Positions 5,650 through 11,377 of a stretch of DNA of 11,377 nt are shown here, piece by piece (position 1 is the stretch's first letter; each line of letters opens with the position of its first letter). The notes under the pieces were generated by a model that ran no database searches, was not told the DNA's origin, and saw only the letters and a program-made list of their open reading frames with translations. A program made the translations under genes and the position numbers. Source of the DNA: an uncultured Sporolactobacillus sp. (GTDB lineage: Bacteria > Bacillota > Bacilli > Bacillales > Sporolactobacillaceae); assembly GCA_900543345.1 (NCBI GenBank), contig UQRJ01000068.1, positions 1 through 11,377 of the forward strand, in the 5' to 3' direction.

Positions 5650-6590
5650 AAAAAACGATTTACGTCGCTCTGGCACTGATGCTGATTGGCTTGATCGGTG
5701 CGACGGCCGTTTCACTGTCTACGGATCTGTTCCACCCTGTGCGCGCGGACGCGCAGAAACAAACTGCCGCTCTTGGCGGCGTCAATACGATCAAGATAGC
5801 AGCTGCGTCCGCAGATGTGACGGTCGAAAAAACAAAGAGTCGCAAATTGACTGCGGAAATTCAGGGCTGGGGCAATAAACGACTGACGCGGGACATCACC
5901 GTTGATATCAGAAAAGACGGCAGGAGGCTTTACATCACGGCCGATCAGAGGAGTCACTTTATCCAATTTTCGTTCGGCTGGGTAAGACTTGTGATCAAAG
6001 TGCCGGATCGCCATGATCAATCGATCGTTGTGACGACAGGATCGGGGGATGTCACGGTGCATGCTCTGCGCGCAGGCAATCTGTCTGCGATATCCCGTTC
6101 GGGAGATATTACGGCTGAAAACAATCAATCTTCGAAGCGTTTTACAGCGAAAACGTCAAGCGGGGACATCGACGTGCGCCGGATTCATTCGGAAGGCGCT
6201 GTTTCCCTGACGGCGGACAGCGGCGATACGGTTGTGGATGATTTGACTGCGAAAGAAACAGAGATTGATTCAGCGTCCGGCGATGTGACCGTTCGCGACT
6301 TCAACGGCCGTTTGACAGTGCAGGCGGATTCAGGCGATATTGGGCTGGAAGGCGATCGCCTGACTGGGGACATTGCCGCAGCAGCGTCAAGCGGCGATGT
6401 GACCATTGGTTTTGCTCACGAGCCCGATTCTCTGGCCCTCGATTTTCGCGGAAATTCAGGCGAAGCGGCGGTCGAGATCGGCGGCCTTCTTTACAAGGAA
6501 AAATCGGAACAGCGGATTATCGGAGAAAAAGGTGGCGGCCGTTATCGGATGGACGTACGGACGCGGTCGGGAGACTTTCGTTTGCAGTAG
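5646..6590 (+). CDS. DUF4097 beta-helix surface protein (LiaG/YvlB-like)
   Basis: The 314-residue product is probably membrane-anchored and exposed outside. Residues 5-24 form a single hydrophobic segment after MKK, either an uncleaved anchor or a signal peptide. From about residue 128 onward the protein is built of short strands carrying an S-G-D turn: 133-135, 152-154, 172-174, 192-194, 211-213, 229-231, 249-251, a variant S-G-E at 271-273, and 308-310. The spacing of about 18-22 residues fits one turn of a right-handed beta-helix, as in the DUF4097 'putative adhesin' family. Members are linked to envelope-stress regulons, but their molecular function is unknown. GGGAGG lies about eleven bases before the ATG. 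It is the third and last gene of the PadR operon. Confidence 0.9.
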   Translation: MKKTIYVALALMLIGLIGATAVSLSTDLFHPVRADAQKQTAALGGVNTIKIAAASADVTVEKTKSRKLTAEIQGWGNKRLTRDITVDIRKDGRRLYITADQRSHFIQFSFGWVRLVIKVPDRHDQSIVVTTGSGDVTVHALRAGNLSAISRSGDITAENNQSSKRFTAKTSSGDIDVRRIHSEGAVSLTADSGDTVVDDLTAKETEIDSASGDVTVRDFNGRLTVQADSGDIGLEGDRLTGDIAAAASSGDVTIGFAHEPDSLALDFRGNSGEAAVEIGGLLYKEKSEQRIIGEKGGGRYRMDVRTRSGDFRLQ

Positions 6591-6603
6591 TAAAGATTGC
6601 CGA

Positions 6604-6649
6604 CCGTACAATCCAACTGCTCACAGTCTTTTTATGACGATCCGTACGG
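6604..6649 (+). terminator. Weak hairpins after the DUF4097 gene
   Basis: CCGTAC (6604-6609) pairs with GTACGG (6644-6649). Nested inside, ACTG-CTCA-CAGT (6616-6627) is followed by CTTTTT (6628-6633). The inner hairpin has only four pairs, and the outer one lacks a U-tract. Either may weakly end the operon transcript, but this is not a textbook terminator. Confidence 0.3.
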
Positions 6650-7026
6650 CGGAGCCTCGATAAACTGCAAAGTAATGATGGGCGGCTCCCTTGTTAGTAT
6701 CTTTTCAGGTAAACTGCGGTGGCTCCGGTTGGGAAAAATGGTAAATCGAGCATGACGATTCACAGTGATTAAAAACAGCCGGTTCGTCATTCACTTTTCG
6801 GCGGTGTGACGAATCAATTCTGCTTCGGTTGTTATCTAATTTGCCGATCGCTCGACCGTGTGATCGGTAGATCCAGACCCTAACTGATCCAGTTTTGCGC
6901 CAACAGCAAAAGAGGACGAAGAACCACGGTTGTTCACTCGCTGGTACCCGGCAGGAGCCTATGAATCTCATGCTATTTTTCATATCAATGATCGCATATA
7001 ATCAAAAAAGGAGGGTTCTGCGCAGA
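6650..7026. other. Non-coding stretch with inverted repeats
   Basis: I find no gene that I trust here. TTCGTCA (6783-6789) and TGACGAA (6807-6813) make a perfect 7-bp inverted repeat with extra CAC/GTG pairing inside. CCGATC (6844-6849) and GATCGG (6862-6867) make a second one with a 12-base loop. Neither is followed by a U-tract, so they look more like protein-binding dyads or a structured RNA than terminators. A strong AGGAGG (7009-7014) precedes the short ORF that follows. No known riboswitch or T-box core was recognised. Confidence 0.4.
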
Positions 7027-7098
7027 ATGGAGAGAATTAAAGAGTTAAGCAATACGAATGCCTGGCTGGCGGCGTTTCCGATCATGCAAGAGGAGTGA
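7027..7098 (+). pseudogene. Short ORF, possible remnant of a GNAT acetyltransferase gene
   Basis: The 23-codon ORF reads MERIKELSNTNAWLAAFPIM followed by QEE and a TGA. It is preceded by AAGGAGG at 7008-7014, twelve bases from ATG. The pattern W-L-x-A-F-P-I-M-Q-E resembles the N-terminal helix of small GNAT acetyltransferases (A-F-P-V-M-K-x-L-R), but nothing resembling the rest of such a protein appears in any forward frame over the next 170 bases. It could be a gene start left by a deletion, or simply a short peptide ORF. The similarity is from memory of family patterns and is weak. Confidence 0.35.
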
Positions 7099-7267
7099 GC
7101 ATGGCAGGCGCTGAATCCCGCTTCCCCCCCGACGTTCTTCCGGATTGCATTGCTTTAGCTGACCTTGCGTCCCTTTGAACCTGCCTGTTTAGACAACAAT
7201 GCAAGGGAATCGGCCGTCGAATAGGCGGCAGGAAAATAAAAACGATCGAATGGAGCGCTACATTTTA
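7099..7267. other. Leader region before the VOC gene, including a C7 run
   Basis: No gene is recognised. A run of seven C lies at 7124-7130. CCTGCC (7180-7185) and GGCAGG (7227-7232) form a 6-bp inverted repeat; CCTTGC and GCAAGG nearby can also pair. No terminator or clear sigma-A promoter stands out, so where the VOC transcript begins is uncertain. Confidence 0.3.
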
Positions 7268-7660
7268 ATGAAATTTACCCATATTCATCACTGTGCGATG
7301 ATCTGCTCGGATTATCAACGATCTAAACATTTCTATGTCGATCTGCTGGGATGTACCGCCATTCACGAACGCTATCGCCGAGAGCGGGATTCCTATAAAC
7401 TTGATTTGGCGGTCAGCGAAGGAACCGGCTGCCGGATTGAGCTGTTTTCATTTCCCAATCCGCCGGCGCGATTAACCCGTCCGGAGGCCCGTGGGCTTCG
7501 GCATCTGGCGTTTGCCGTTGCCGACGTCGGCGCGGCAGCCCGTGAACTCAGCGATAAAGGCATCGCGACGGAGCCGATCCGCATTGATCCAGTCACCGGT
7601 AAACCATTTACTTTCTTCCGCGATCCCGATGACTTACCGCTCGAACTTTATCAGGAATAG
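7268..7660 (+). CDS. VOC-family (glyoxalase/dioxygenase-fold) metalloprotein
   Basis: The 130-residue protein has the two beta-alpha-beta-beta-beta modules of the vicinal-oxygen-chelate superfamily. The N-terminus, THIHHCAMICSDYQRSKHFY (4-23), is typical of the GloA2/YwbC-like lactoylglutathione-lyase-related proteins of Bacillota. Four likely metal ligands are in place: H8, E58 (RIELF), H79 (GLRHLAF) and E126 (PLELY). FRDPDDLPLELYQE closes the second module. I chose ATG 7268 because family members start at MKxxxxHH and GGAG (7252-7255) lies twelve bases upstream; an in-frame ATG at 7250 and others further up lack a good ribosome site. The substrate may be a glutathione- or bacillithiol-derived hemithioacetal or something unrelated. 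It stands alone, upstream of the reductase gene by 144 bases. Confidence 0.88.
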   Translation: MKFTHIHHCAMICSDYQRSKHFYVDLLGCTAIHERYRRERDSYKLDLAVSEGTGCRIELFSFPNPPARLTRPEARGLRHLAFAVADVGAAARELSDKGIATEPIRIDPVTGKPFTFFRDPDDLPLELYQE

Positions 7661-7804
7661 CTTTTTTCGTCATAAAAAAAGAAAGAATCGGATTGATCTG
7701 CCGTTTTGAGCACGCTTGACTTTGCCATTCTTTTATCCGACACTTAAAAGGCGTAAAGATTAGGAAGTTGCCTCAGGGCCAGCCAAAAGGAGAGCGGAGT
7801 GAAG

Positions 7805-8803
7805 ATGAGTATGAGTGCAGCGGCCGCGTCAAAAATGAACATTGCTGTGATTGGCGCCGGCGCGATGGGATTGCGTTACGGCATTTTGCTTCAGGAAGCC
7901 GGCAATGACGTCGATTTTGTTGAGCCGTGGGAACCGAGCTATCGGGCGATCAAGGATCAGGGCGGTGTCTATGTGTCACGCGATCACCGGAATCGTCATC
8001 TGGTACCGGTGAATGTCTATCTGCCAAGCGAATACAGCCGGGAGCCTGATCTGGTCATTTTGTTTGTTAAGCAGATGCAGTCGGCGGCGGCGATGGAAGC
8101 GTGCAGGCATTTTATCGGTAAACAGACGTATGTGTTGACCAATCAGAACGGTATCGGTTCCGTCGACATCATCCGCCGGTATGTACCCGATCAACGGATT
8201 ATCGCCGGGATCGCATTGATCGCGACGGTGCTAAACGCGCCGGGTGACGTCGATTTCATGGGTGCGGAAGGCGCCGGTCATGTTCATCTGACGAATGTGA
8301 CCGAGAAGCCGGATGCGTTCACCTATAGGGTGATGGATGCATTTCAAAAAGCGGGCATGAACCCAACACTACATAAGAATTATCAGGGAACCCTGTGGGG
8401 GAAGCTGCTGATGAACTCGGTGATCAATACGCTATGCACGCTAATGGATATTACGATGGGTGAATATGTGGCTTACTCGGGCGCCGACGCGCTGACCAAA
8501 CGGCTGATCGACGAAGGCTACGCGGCGGGGTTGGCCGACGGCGTGCGTTTCATGCAGACGCGCGAGGAGATGGCCGAGACAATTCACCATGAAAGTTCGC
8601 AGGTCAATCCGCTGCACCACCCGTCGATGTATCAGGATATGAAGAGCGGCCGGCCGACGGAAGTGGATTACATCAATGGGTACATTGTAAAAGTTGCCCA
8701 AAGGCATCACCTGAATGCCGAAAGTCATAAAATGCTGGTCGATCTGCTGCATCTCGCCGAGGAAGTGCGGCGGATGAAAACGACCGACAAGACGGCACAA
8801 TGA
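7805..8803 (+). CDS. panE: Ketopantoate reductase family protein (2-dehydropantoate 2-reductase)
   Basis: This 332-residue cytoplasmic NADPH-dependent reductase has a Rossmann GAGAMG at 17-22 and an all-helical C-terminal domain. Residues expected for ketopantoate reductase are present: N115 in LTNQNGIG, the catalytic lysine K200 and N204 in LWGKLLMN, S274 in HHPSMYQD and E286 in GRPTEVDYINGY. It would reduce 2-dehydropantoate to pantoate for coenzyme A synthesis. However, Bacillota often carry several paralogues, some acting on other 2-keto acids as D-hydroxyacid dehydrogenases, so the substrate is not certain. The start is ambiguous: AGGAG at 7788-7792 is six bases from GTG 7799 and twelve from ATG 7805; ATG 7835 (MNIAVIG) would match the usual family start but has no ribosome site. 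It is monocistronic, with a terminator 25 bases downstream. Confidence 0.87.
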   Translation: MSMSAAAASKMNIAVIGAGAMGLRYGILLQEAGNDVDFVEPWEPSYRAIKDQGGVYVSRDHRNRHLVPVNVYLPSEYSREPDLVILFVKQMQSAAAMEACRHFIGKQTYVLTNQNGIGSVDIIRRYVPDQRIIAGIALIATVLNAPGDVDFMGAEGAGHVHLTNVTEKPDAFTYRVMDAFQKAGMNPTLHKNYQGTLWGKLLMNSVINTLCTLMDITMGEYVAYSGADALTKRLIDEGYAAGLADGVRFMQTREEMAETIHHESSQVNPLHHPSMYQDMKSGRPTEVDYINGYIVKVAQRHHLNAESHKMLVDLLHLAEEVRRMKTTDKTAQ

Positions 8804-8827
8804 AAATCAGCAACGACTAGCTACGGG

Positions 8828-8876
8828 TACCGGAGCGATCGCATGAAAAAGCGGACCGTTCCGGTATTTTTATTTA
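8828..8876 (+). terminator. Rho-independent terminator after the ketopantoate reductase gene
   Basis: TACCGGA (8828-8834) pairs perfectly with TCCGGTA (8860-8866). The stem extends inward through G-U, C-G and G-C pairs, and TTTTTATTT follows directly (8867-8875). The open frame of the next gene extends back through this hairpin to 8843, which argues against that upstream start. Confidence 0.8.
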
Positions 8877-8901
8877 CTTTTCATATTCATCATGTTAATA
8901 T
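8873..8901 (+). promoter_or_regulatory. Candidate promoter of the padR-MFS operon
   Basis: TTTACT (8873-8878) and TAATAT (8896-8901) lie 17 bases apart, each matching four of six consensus bases. The -35 falls in the U-tail of the preceding terminator. Transcription would begin near 8908, about ten bases before the GAGG ribosome site at 8918-8921, giving a very short leader. Confidence 0.45.
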
Positions 8902-8918
8902 TAATGCAATAAATATTG
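8895..8918. promoter_or_regulatory. AT-rich palindromes over the -10, candidate PadR operator
   Basis: TTAATATTAA (8895-8904) is a perfect ten-base palindrome covering the proposed -10. CAATA-AA-TATTG (8907-8918) is a second dyad that ends at the ribosome site. Such a position suits a repressor blocking polymerase, and the adjacent PadR protein is the obvious candidate. AT-rich palindromes also arise by chance, so this is tentative. Confidence 0.4.
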
Positions 8919-8929
8919 AGGCGATGCAT

Positions 8930-9460
8930 ATGCAGGGAAAAGATATCATTCTTGGTTTGCTGATGGAGAGTCCGAAGACTGGTTATGAAATAAATGAACG
9001 GTTTCGCAGCGTGTTTGCGCATTTTTTCTTCGCCAGTTATGGGATGATTTATCCGACGCTGCGAAAATTGGAGTCTGCCGGGGAGGTTGAGAAAGAAGTC
9101 GTTTTTCAGGAGGGAAAACCGAATAAAAATGTTTATCATATTACAGAGAAAGGGAAACGAACCTTCCGCGATTATCTGAAAACCACGGTCAGCGGCGATC
9201 GATTTCAGTCGGAATTTTTAGTCCGATTATATTTTGGTGCCTATGTCGACGCTGATTTGCTTCGACAATGGATGCGGGAAGAACAGGAAAGCATTCAGGA
9301 GAAGATTCGCAAGTTACAAAGTGTGGGACTGCGGCAAGAGCCGAAAATGTCCGGTTCGCAAAAACTCAGTTATGATTTCGGCCTGTCGATGTATCTGGCG
9401 CAATTAAAAGTACTGCAGGATTACTTGGGCGATGAGGAAGGGCAGAAGGGAACATGCTGA
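8930..9460 (+). CDS. PadR-family transcriptional regulator with C-terminal helical domain
   Basis: The 176-residue product is a longer PadR type: a winged helix (about 1-80) plus the alpha-helical C-terminal domain (about 85-170) used for dimerisation and ligand sensing in LmrR/AphA-like members. The start MQGKDIILGLLMESPKTGYE (1-20), SYGMIYPTLRKLESAGEVEK (38-57) and a wing containing KPNKNVYHITEKGK (64-77) are classic. I chose ATG 8930 because GAGG at 8918-8921 is eight bases upstream and the family starts MxGKDxILGLL; the frame is open upstream to 8843 but runs through the terminator. The gene overlaps the MFS gene by seven bases. By analogy with known PadR-exporter pairs it likely represses this operon and is relieved by a compound the transporter exports. 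Confidence 0.94.
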   Translation: MQGKDIILGLLMESPKTGYEINERFRSVFAHFFFASYGMIYPTLRKLESAGEVEKEVVFQEGKPNKNVYHITEKGKRTFRDYLKTTVSGDRFQSEFLVRLYFGAYVDADLLRQWMREEQESIQEKIRKLQSVGLRQEPKMSGSQKLSYDFGLSMYLAQLKVLQDYLGDEEGQKGTC

Positions 9461-10695
9461 GAGAAAAAGTCTTATTGCCGCTGCATGTTTTCGACGGATT
9501 GCCTCGCGAGGTCCATGTAATTTTTTTTGCACGGATTATGAATAACATCGGTAGTTTCGTTCAACCCCTGCTTGTGTTAATTCTGACGCAAAAGATTGGC
9601 ATGGCGAGCGACCGGGCCGGTTTTATGGTCACCATGCAGACCCTTGCCTGTGCGCCGGGAATCATCATTGCTGGCAAGCTGGCGGATACGATCGGCAGAA
9701 AACCGATCATCTTGTTCTCGCAGGGAATGGGGGCGGCGGCCGTCATGCTTTGCGGGTTGTTCGCACCTTCTATTATCACCGCCTATCTACTGATTGTTTC
9801 GTCGTTTTTCTATTCGATGAGCATGCCGGCATTCGATGCGTTGGTCGCCGACATCACAACGCCGGCCAATCGCCGGGCGGCTTTTTCTTTGACCTATATG
9901 GGCCTCAACATCGGCTTTGCCGTCGGTCCGGTGCTTGGCGGGCTGCTCTTCGAACATGCATTGGCGCTGCTATTTATCGGTGACAGTGTGACGACTTGTT
10001 TGGCTACTTTATTAATCATGTGTTTTGTTTCGGAAACGAGTCATCGGACACGGACCGAAACCGATGCTAATCTACCAATGGAACGCCGTGTCGACGAATC
10101 GGTCTTTCGGCTTTTATTGCACCGGCCGATATTGTTGCGGTTTGCGGCAATTTCTTTCTTATACTATTTTGTATTCAGTCAATGGGATTTTTCACTGCCG
10201 CTGCAAACGGCGGCTCTGTTCGGTCGAAAGGGCGCGGTGGTGTACGGGTTGCTGGCCGGCTTTAACGGGCTGACTGTGATTGGGATGACACCGCTGCTGA
10301 CTAAGTGTCTGGCCCGTATGCAACCGATTGATTTAATCGCTTTGGGCGGCTTATGCTACGGCATTTCTTTTATTTTGTTCGGCTTTTTACATCCCCTGCC
10401 GTTATTGTATGTCGGTGTATTTATTATGACGATCGGAGAGATCCTTGTTTCCGTCAATTCACGCACATTCATTGCCGATTATTCGCCGGCCTCTCATCGC
10501 GGACGAATTAGTTCTGTTTTACCGATCATTACCGGAGCAGGCTATACGATCAGCCCGGTCGTTACCGGACGAATCATAGCTGCATCGTCGCTGCCCGTCG
10601 CATGGGCCGTCGCATCATGTATCGGCGTGATCTCGGCCATACTAATGCGGAAGTTACGCAAACATGCATTGCGTGAGCGGCACAGACCGTGCTGA
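9454..10695 (+). CDS. MFS transporter, probable drug or metabolite exporter
   Basis: The 413-residue membrane protein has about twelve hydrophobic segments with the major-facilitator signature GKLADTIGRKP (74-84, motif A) between segments 2 and 3. GFAVGPVLGG (154-163) resembles the motif C of exporters, which suggests proton-driven efflux rather than uptake. A hydrophilic loop rich in R, T and E (about 191-214) separates the two halves, and the protein ends in a basic tail. Length is normal for 12-TM MFS drug exporters of the MdtG/YfmO-like type, but the substrate cannot be inferred. The start ATG overlaps the padR stop (ATGCTGA), with AGAAGGG just upstream, so synthesis is coupled to the regulator. 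No strong terminator follows. Confidence 0.92.
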   Translation: MLREKVLLPLHVFDGLPREVHVIFFARIMNNIGSFVQPLLVLILTQKIGMASDRAGFMVTMQTLACAPGIIIAGKLADTIGRKPIILFSQGMGAAAVMLCGLFAPSIITAYLLIVSSFFYSMSMPAFDALVADITTPANRRAAFSLTYMGLNIGFAVGPVLGGLLFEHALALLFIGDSVTTCLATLLIMCFVSETSHRTRTETDANLPMERRVDESVFRLLLHRPILLRFAAISFLYYFVFSQWDFSLPLQTAALFGRKGAVVYGLLAGFNGLTVIGMTPLLTKCLARMQPIDLIALGGLCYGISFILFGFLHPLPLLYVGVFIMTIGEILVSVNSRTFIADYSPASHRGRISSVLPIITGAGYTISPVVTGRIIAASSLPVAWAVASCIGVISAILMRKLRKHALRERHRPC

Positions 10696-10742
10696 TTTTG
10701 CATGCCGTTAAGTAAAGCTGTCGATAATCCTAAGGCACAGGC

Positions 10743-10790
10743 GCGGCCACCCGCGAAAATTTACGTGTTCAGCGAACGAATAGTGGCCGC
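10743..10790. repeat. GC-rich inverted repeat after the MFS gene
   Basis: GCGGCCAC (10743-10750) and GTGGCCGC (10783-10790) are perfect 8-bp arms. The 32-base loop contains a small hairpin GTTC-AGC-GAAC (10767-10777). Only three Ts follow, so it is not a standard terminator in the plus direction. It may still protect or end the MFS transcript. Confidence 0.5.
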
Positions 10791-10807
10791 TTTGAACGGG
10801 GTCGCGG

Positions 10808-10880
10808 TTGACAAGCACTTTGTGTTTACATTACCTGCGAATGCTTGTTTACCCAACTTCCGGAAATTTTGTAAAATTCC
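10808..10880 (+). promoter_or_regulatory. Regulatory-looking DNA before the acetyltransferase gene
   Basis: A perfect TTGACA -35 (10808-10813) is followed after 17 bases by TTACCT, a poor -10. An inverted repeat, ACAAGCA (10811-10817) with TGCTTGT (10842-10848), brackets that region. Further on, GGAAATTTT-GT-AAAATTCC (10862-10880) is a near-perfect dyad, and a lone TACAAT at 10913-10918 could serve as a -10. Which promoter is used is unclear. Confidence 0.35.
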
Positions 10881-10949
10881 CCGAACGGTCTCATAATTGA
10901 TCGGCAAGATGATACAATTAAAAAAACATCGAAGAGGGGAGATGGCACG

Positions 10950-11330
10950 TTGTTTCTTCATAAAATAGATGATGAGCTGTCGCTGAAGCTCATCGATCTG
11001 AGCGACGCGGAGCCGATTTTCAAGTTAACTGAAACGTCACGTCCGTATTTACGTGAATGGTTGCCCTGGCCGGACGAGACGAAGACGGTCGGCGACTCGC
11101 GCGGTTTTATTCTTGAAGCGCAGCGTGGTTATTCGGAGAATCGCAATTTGACGACCGTCGTGCTTTTTCGTGGAAAGATTATCGGAGTGATCGCTTTCAA
11201 TACATTGGATTGGACGAATAAAAAAACGGATATCGGATACTGGCTCGGGGAAAATTTTCAGGGCCACGGACTCATGACCCGTGCCGCCAGAGCTCTGACC
11301 GATTACGGATTTCGCGGACTTGGCCTGCAC
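10950..11330 (+). CDS. GNAT acetyltransferase, RimJ/RimL or YdaF-like (partial, 3' end missing)
   Basis: The 127 residues present are the N-terminal two thirds of a RimJ/RimL-type N-acetyltransferase, close in pattern to Bacillus YdaF. Recognisable parts are MFLHKIDDELSLKLIDLSDA (1-20), YLREWLPW (31-38), a central strand with GVIAFNTLDWTNKKTDIGYW, and the acetyl-CoA-binding loop GENFQGHGLMTRAARAL, where Q-G-x-G is the motif A phosphate loop. Such enzymes acetylate protein N-termini or small amines with acetyl-CoA; the substrate is unknown. The start is TTG 10950, supported by GGGGAG eight bases upstream (10936-10941); no in-frame ATG is near. The genomic sequence stops at 11330, where adapter begins, so an apparent LSLIHI ending is artefactual. 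Confidence 0.88.
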
Positions 11331-11377
11331 CTGTCTCTTATACACATCTGACGCTGCCGACGAATAGCCTTGTGTAG
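11331..11377. other. Illumina Nextera adapter plus index (artefact)
   Basis: Positions 11331-11349 are the reverse-complemented Tn5 mosaic end CTGTCTCTTATACACATCT, and 11350-11363 read GACGCTGCCGACGA, the i5-side Nextera adapter. The eight bases ATAGCCTT (11364-11371) occupy the i5 index position, and GTGTAG (11372-11377) starts the P5 primer complement. Together with the left end this shows assembly into read-through adapter. Confidence 0.98.

Noticed and set aside
6705..6983. Minus-strand 92-codon open frame in the intergenic stretch
   Set aside because: No recognisable domain or convincing ribosome site, and its composition looks random; it also crosses both inverted repeats.
8843..8929. 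29-residue N-terminal extension of the second PadR
   Set aside because: The DNA is the terminator hairpin, promoter and operator region, and the family start with a ribosome site is at 8930.
10702..10896. 64-codon plus-strand open frame after the MFS gene
   Set aside because: No ribosome site and no family resemblance, and it spans the inverted repeats and the likely promoter of the next gene.
1..11377. CRISPR array, tRNA or rRNA genes, toxin-antitoxin or phage genes
   Set aside because: No regularly spaced repeats, no cloverleaf with a T-arm signature and no related proteins were seen on either strand.

Overview
This window is an 11.4-kb chromosomal piece, probably from a low-to-moderate GC member of the Bacillota (Bacilli). 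The evidence is strong AGGAGG-type ribosome sites before most genes, sigma-A-like promoters, U-tailed hairpin terminators, two PadR regulators, a PadR/HAAS/DUF4097 cassette, a YdaF-type acetyltransferase and a three-subunit transhydrogenase. I cannot name the genus from sequence alone. The biological sequence runs only from about 48 to 11330. Both ends are Illumina Nextera adapter with index bases, so the terminal genes are cut by the contig edge, not by biology.

Layout: (1) 48-1122, plus strand: the C-terminal tail of an ABC-transporter ATPase, then a calcineurin-like metallophosphoesterase, ending in a hairpin terminator. (2) 1281-4386, minus strand: pntAA-pntAB-pntB, encoding the proton-pumping NAD(P) transhydrogenase, with its own terminator, a candidate promoter and a perfect palindrome next to the -35. 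(3) 4637-6590, plus strand: a promoter and candidate operator, then a PadR regulator, a HAAS/DUF1700 membrane protein and a DUF4097 surface protein, all overlapping end to start. (4) 6591-7267: a mostly non-coding stretch with inverted repeats and a 23-codon ORF that may be the remnant of an acetyltransferase gene. (5) 7268-8803, plus strand: a small VOC/glyoxalase-like protein and a ketopantoate-reductase family enzyme, followed by a strong terminator. (6) 8873-10695, plus strand: a second PadR regulator overlapping a 12-TM MFS efflux-type transporter. (7) 10950-11330, plus strand: the start of a RimJ/RimL-like GNAT acetyltransferase, cut by the adapter.

How the genes work together: pnt couples the proton gradient to NADPH supply. 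The two PadR units look like self-contained stress circuits, each with a regulator translationally coupled to the genes it probably controls: one to envelope proteins, one to a drug-type exporter. The VOC and ketopantoate-reductase proteins are metabolic singletons. I see no convincing undescribed system. The points most worth checking are the adapter ends, the repeated half-site around the first PadR promoter, the terminator-promoter junction before the second PadR, and the unexplained inverted repeats in the intergenic regions.
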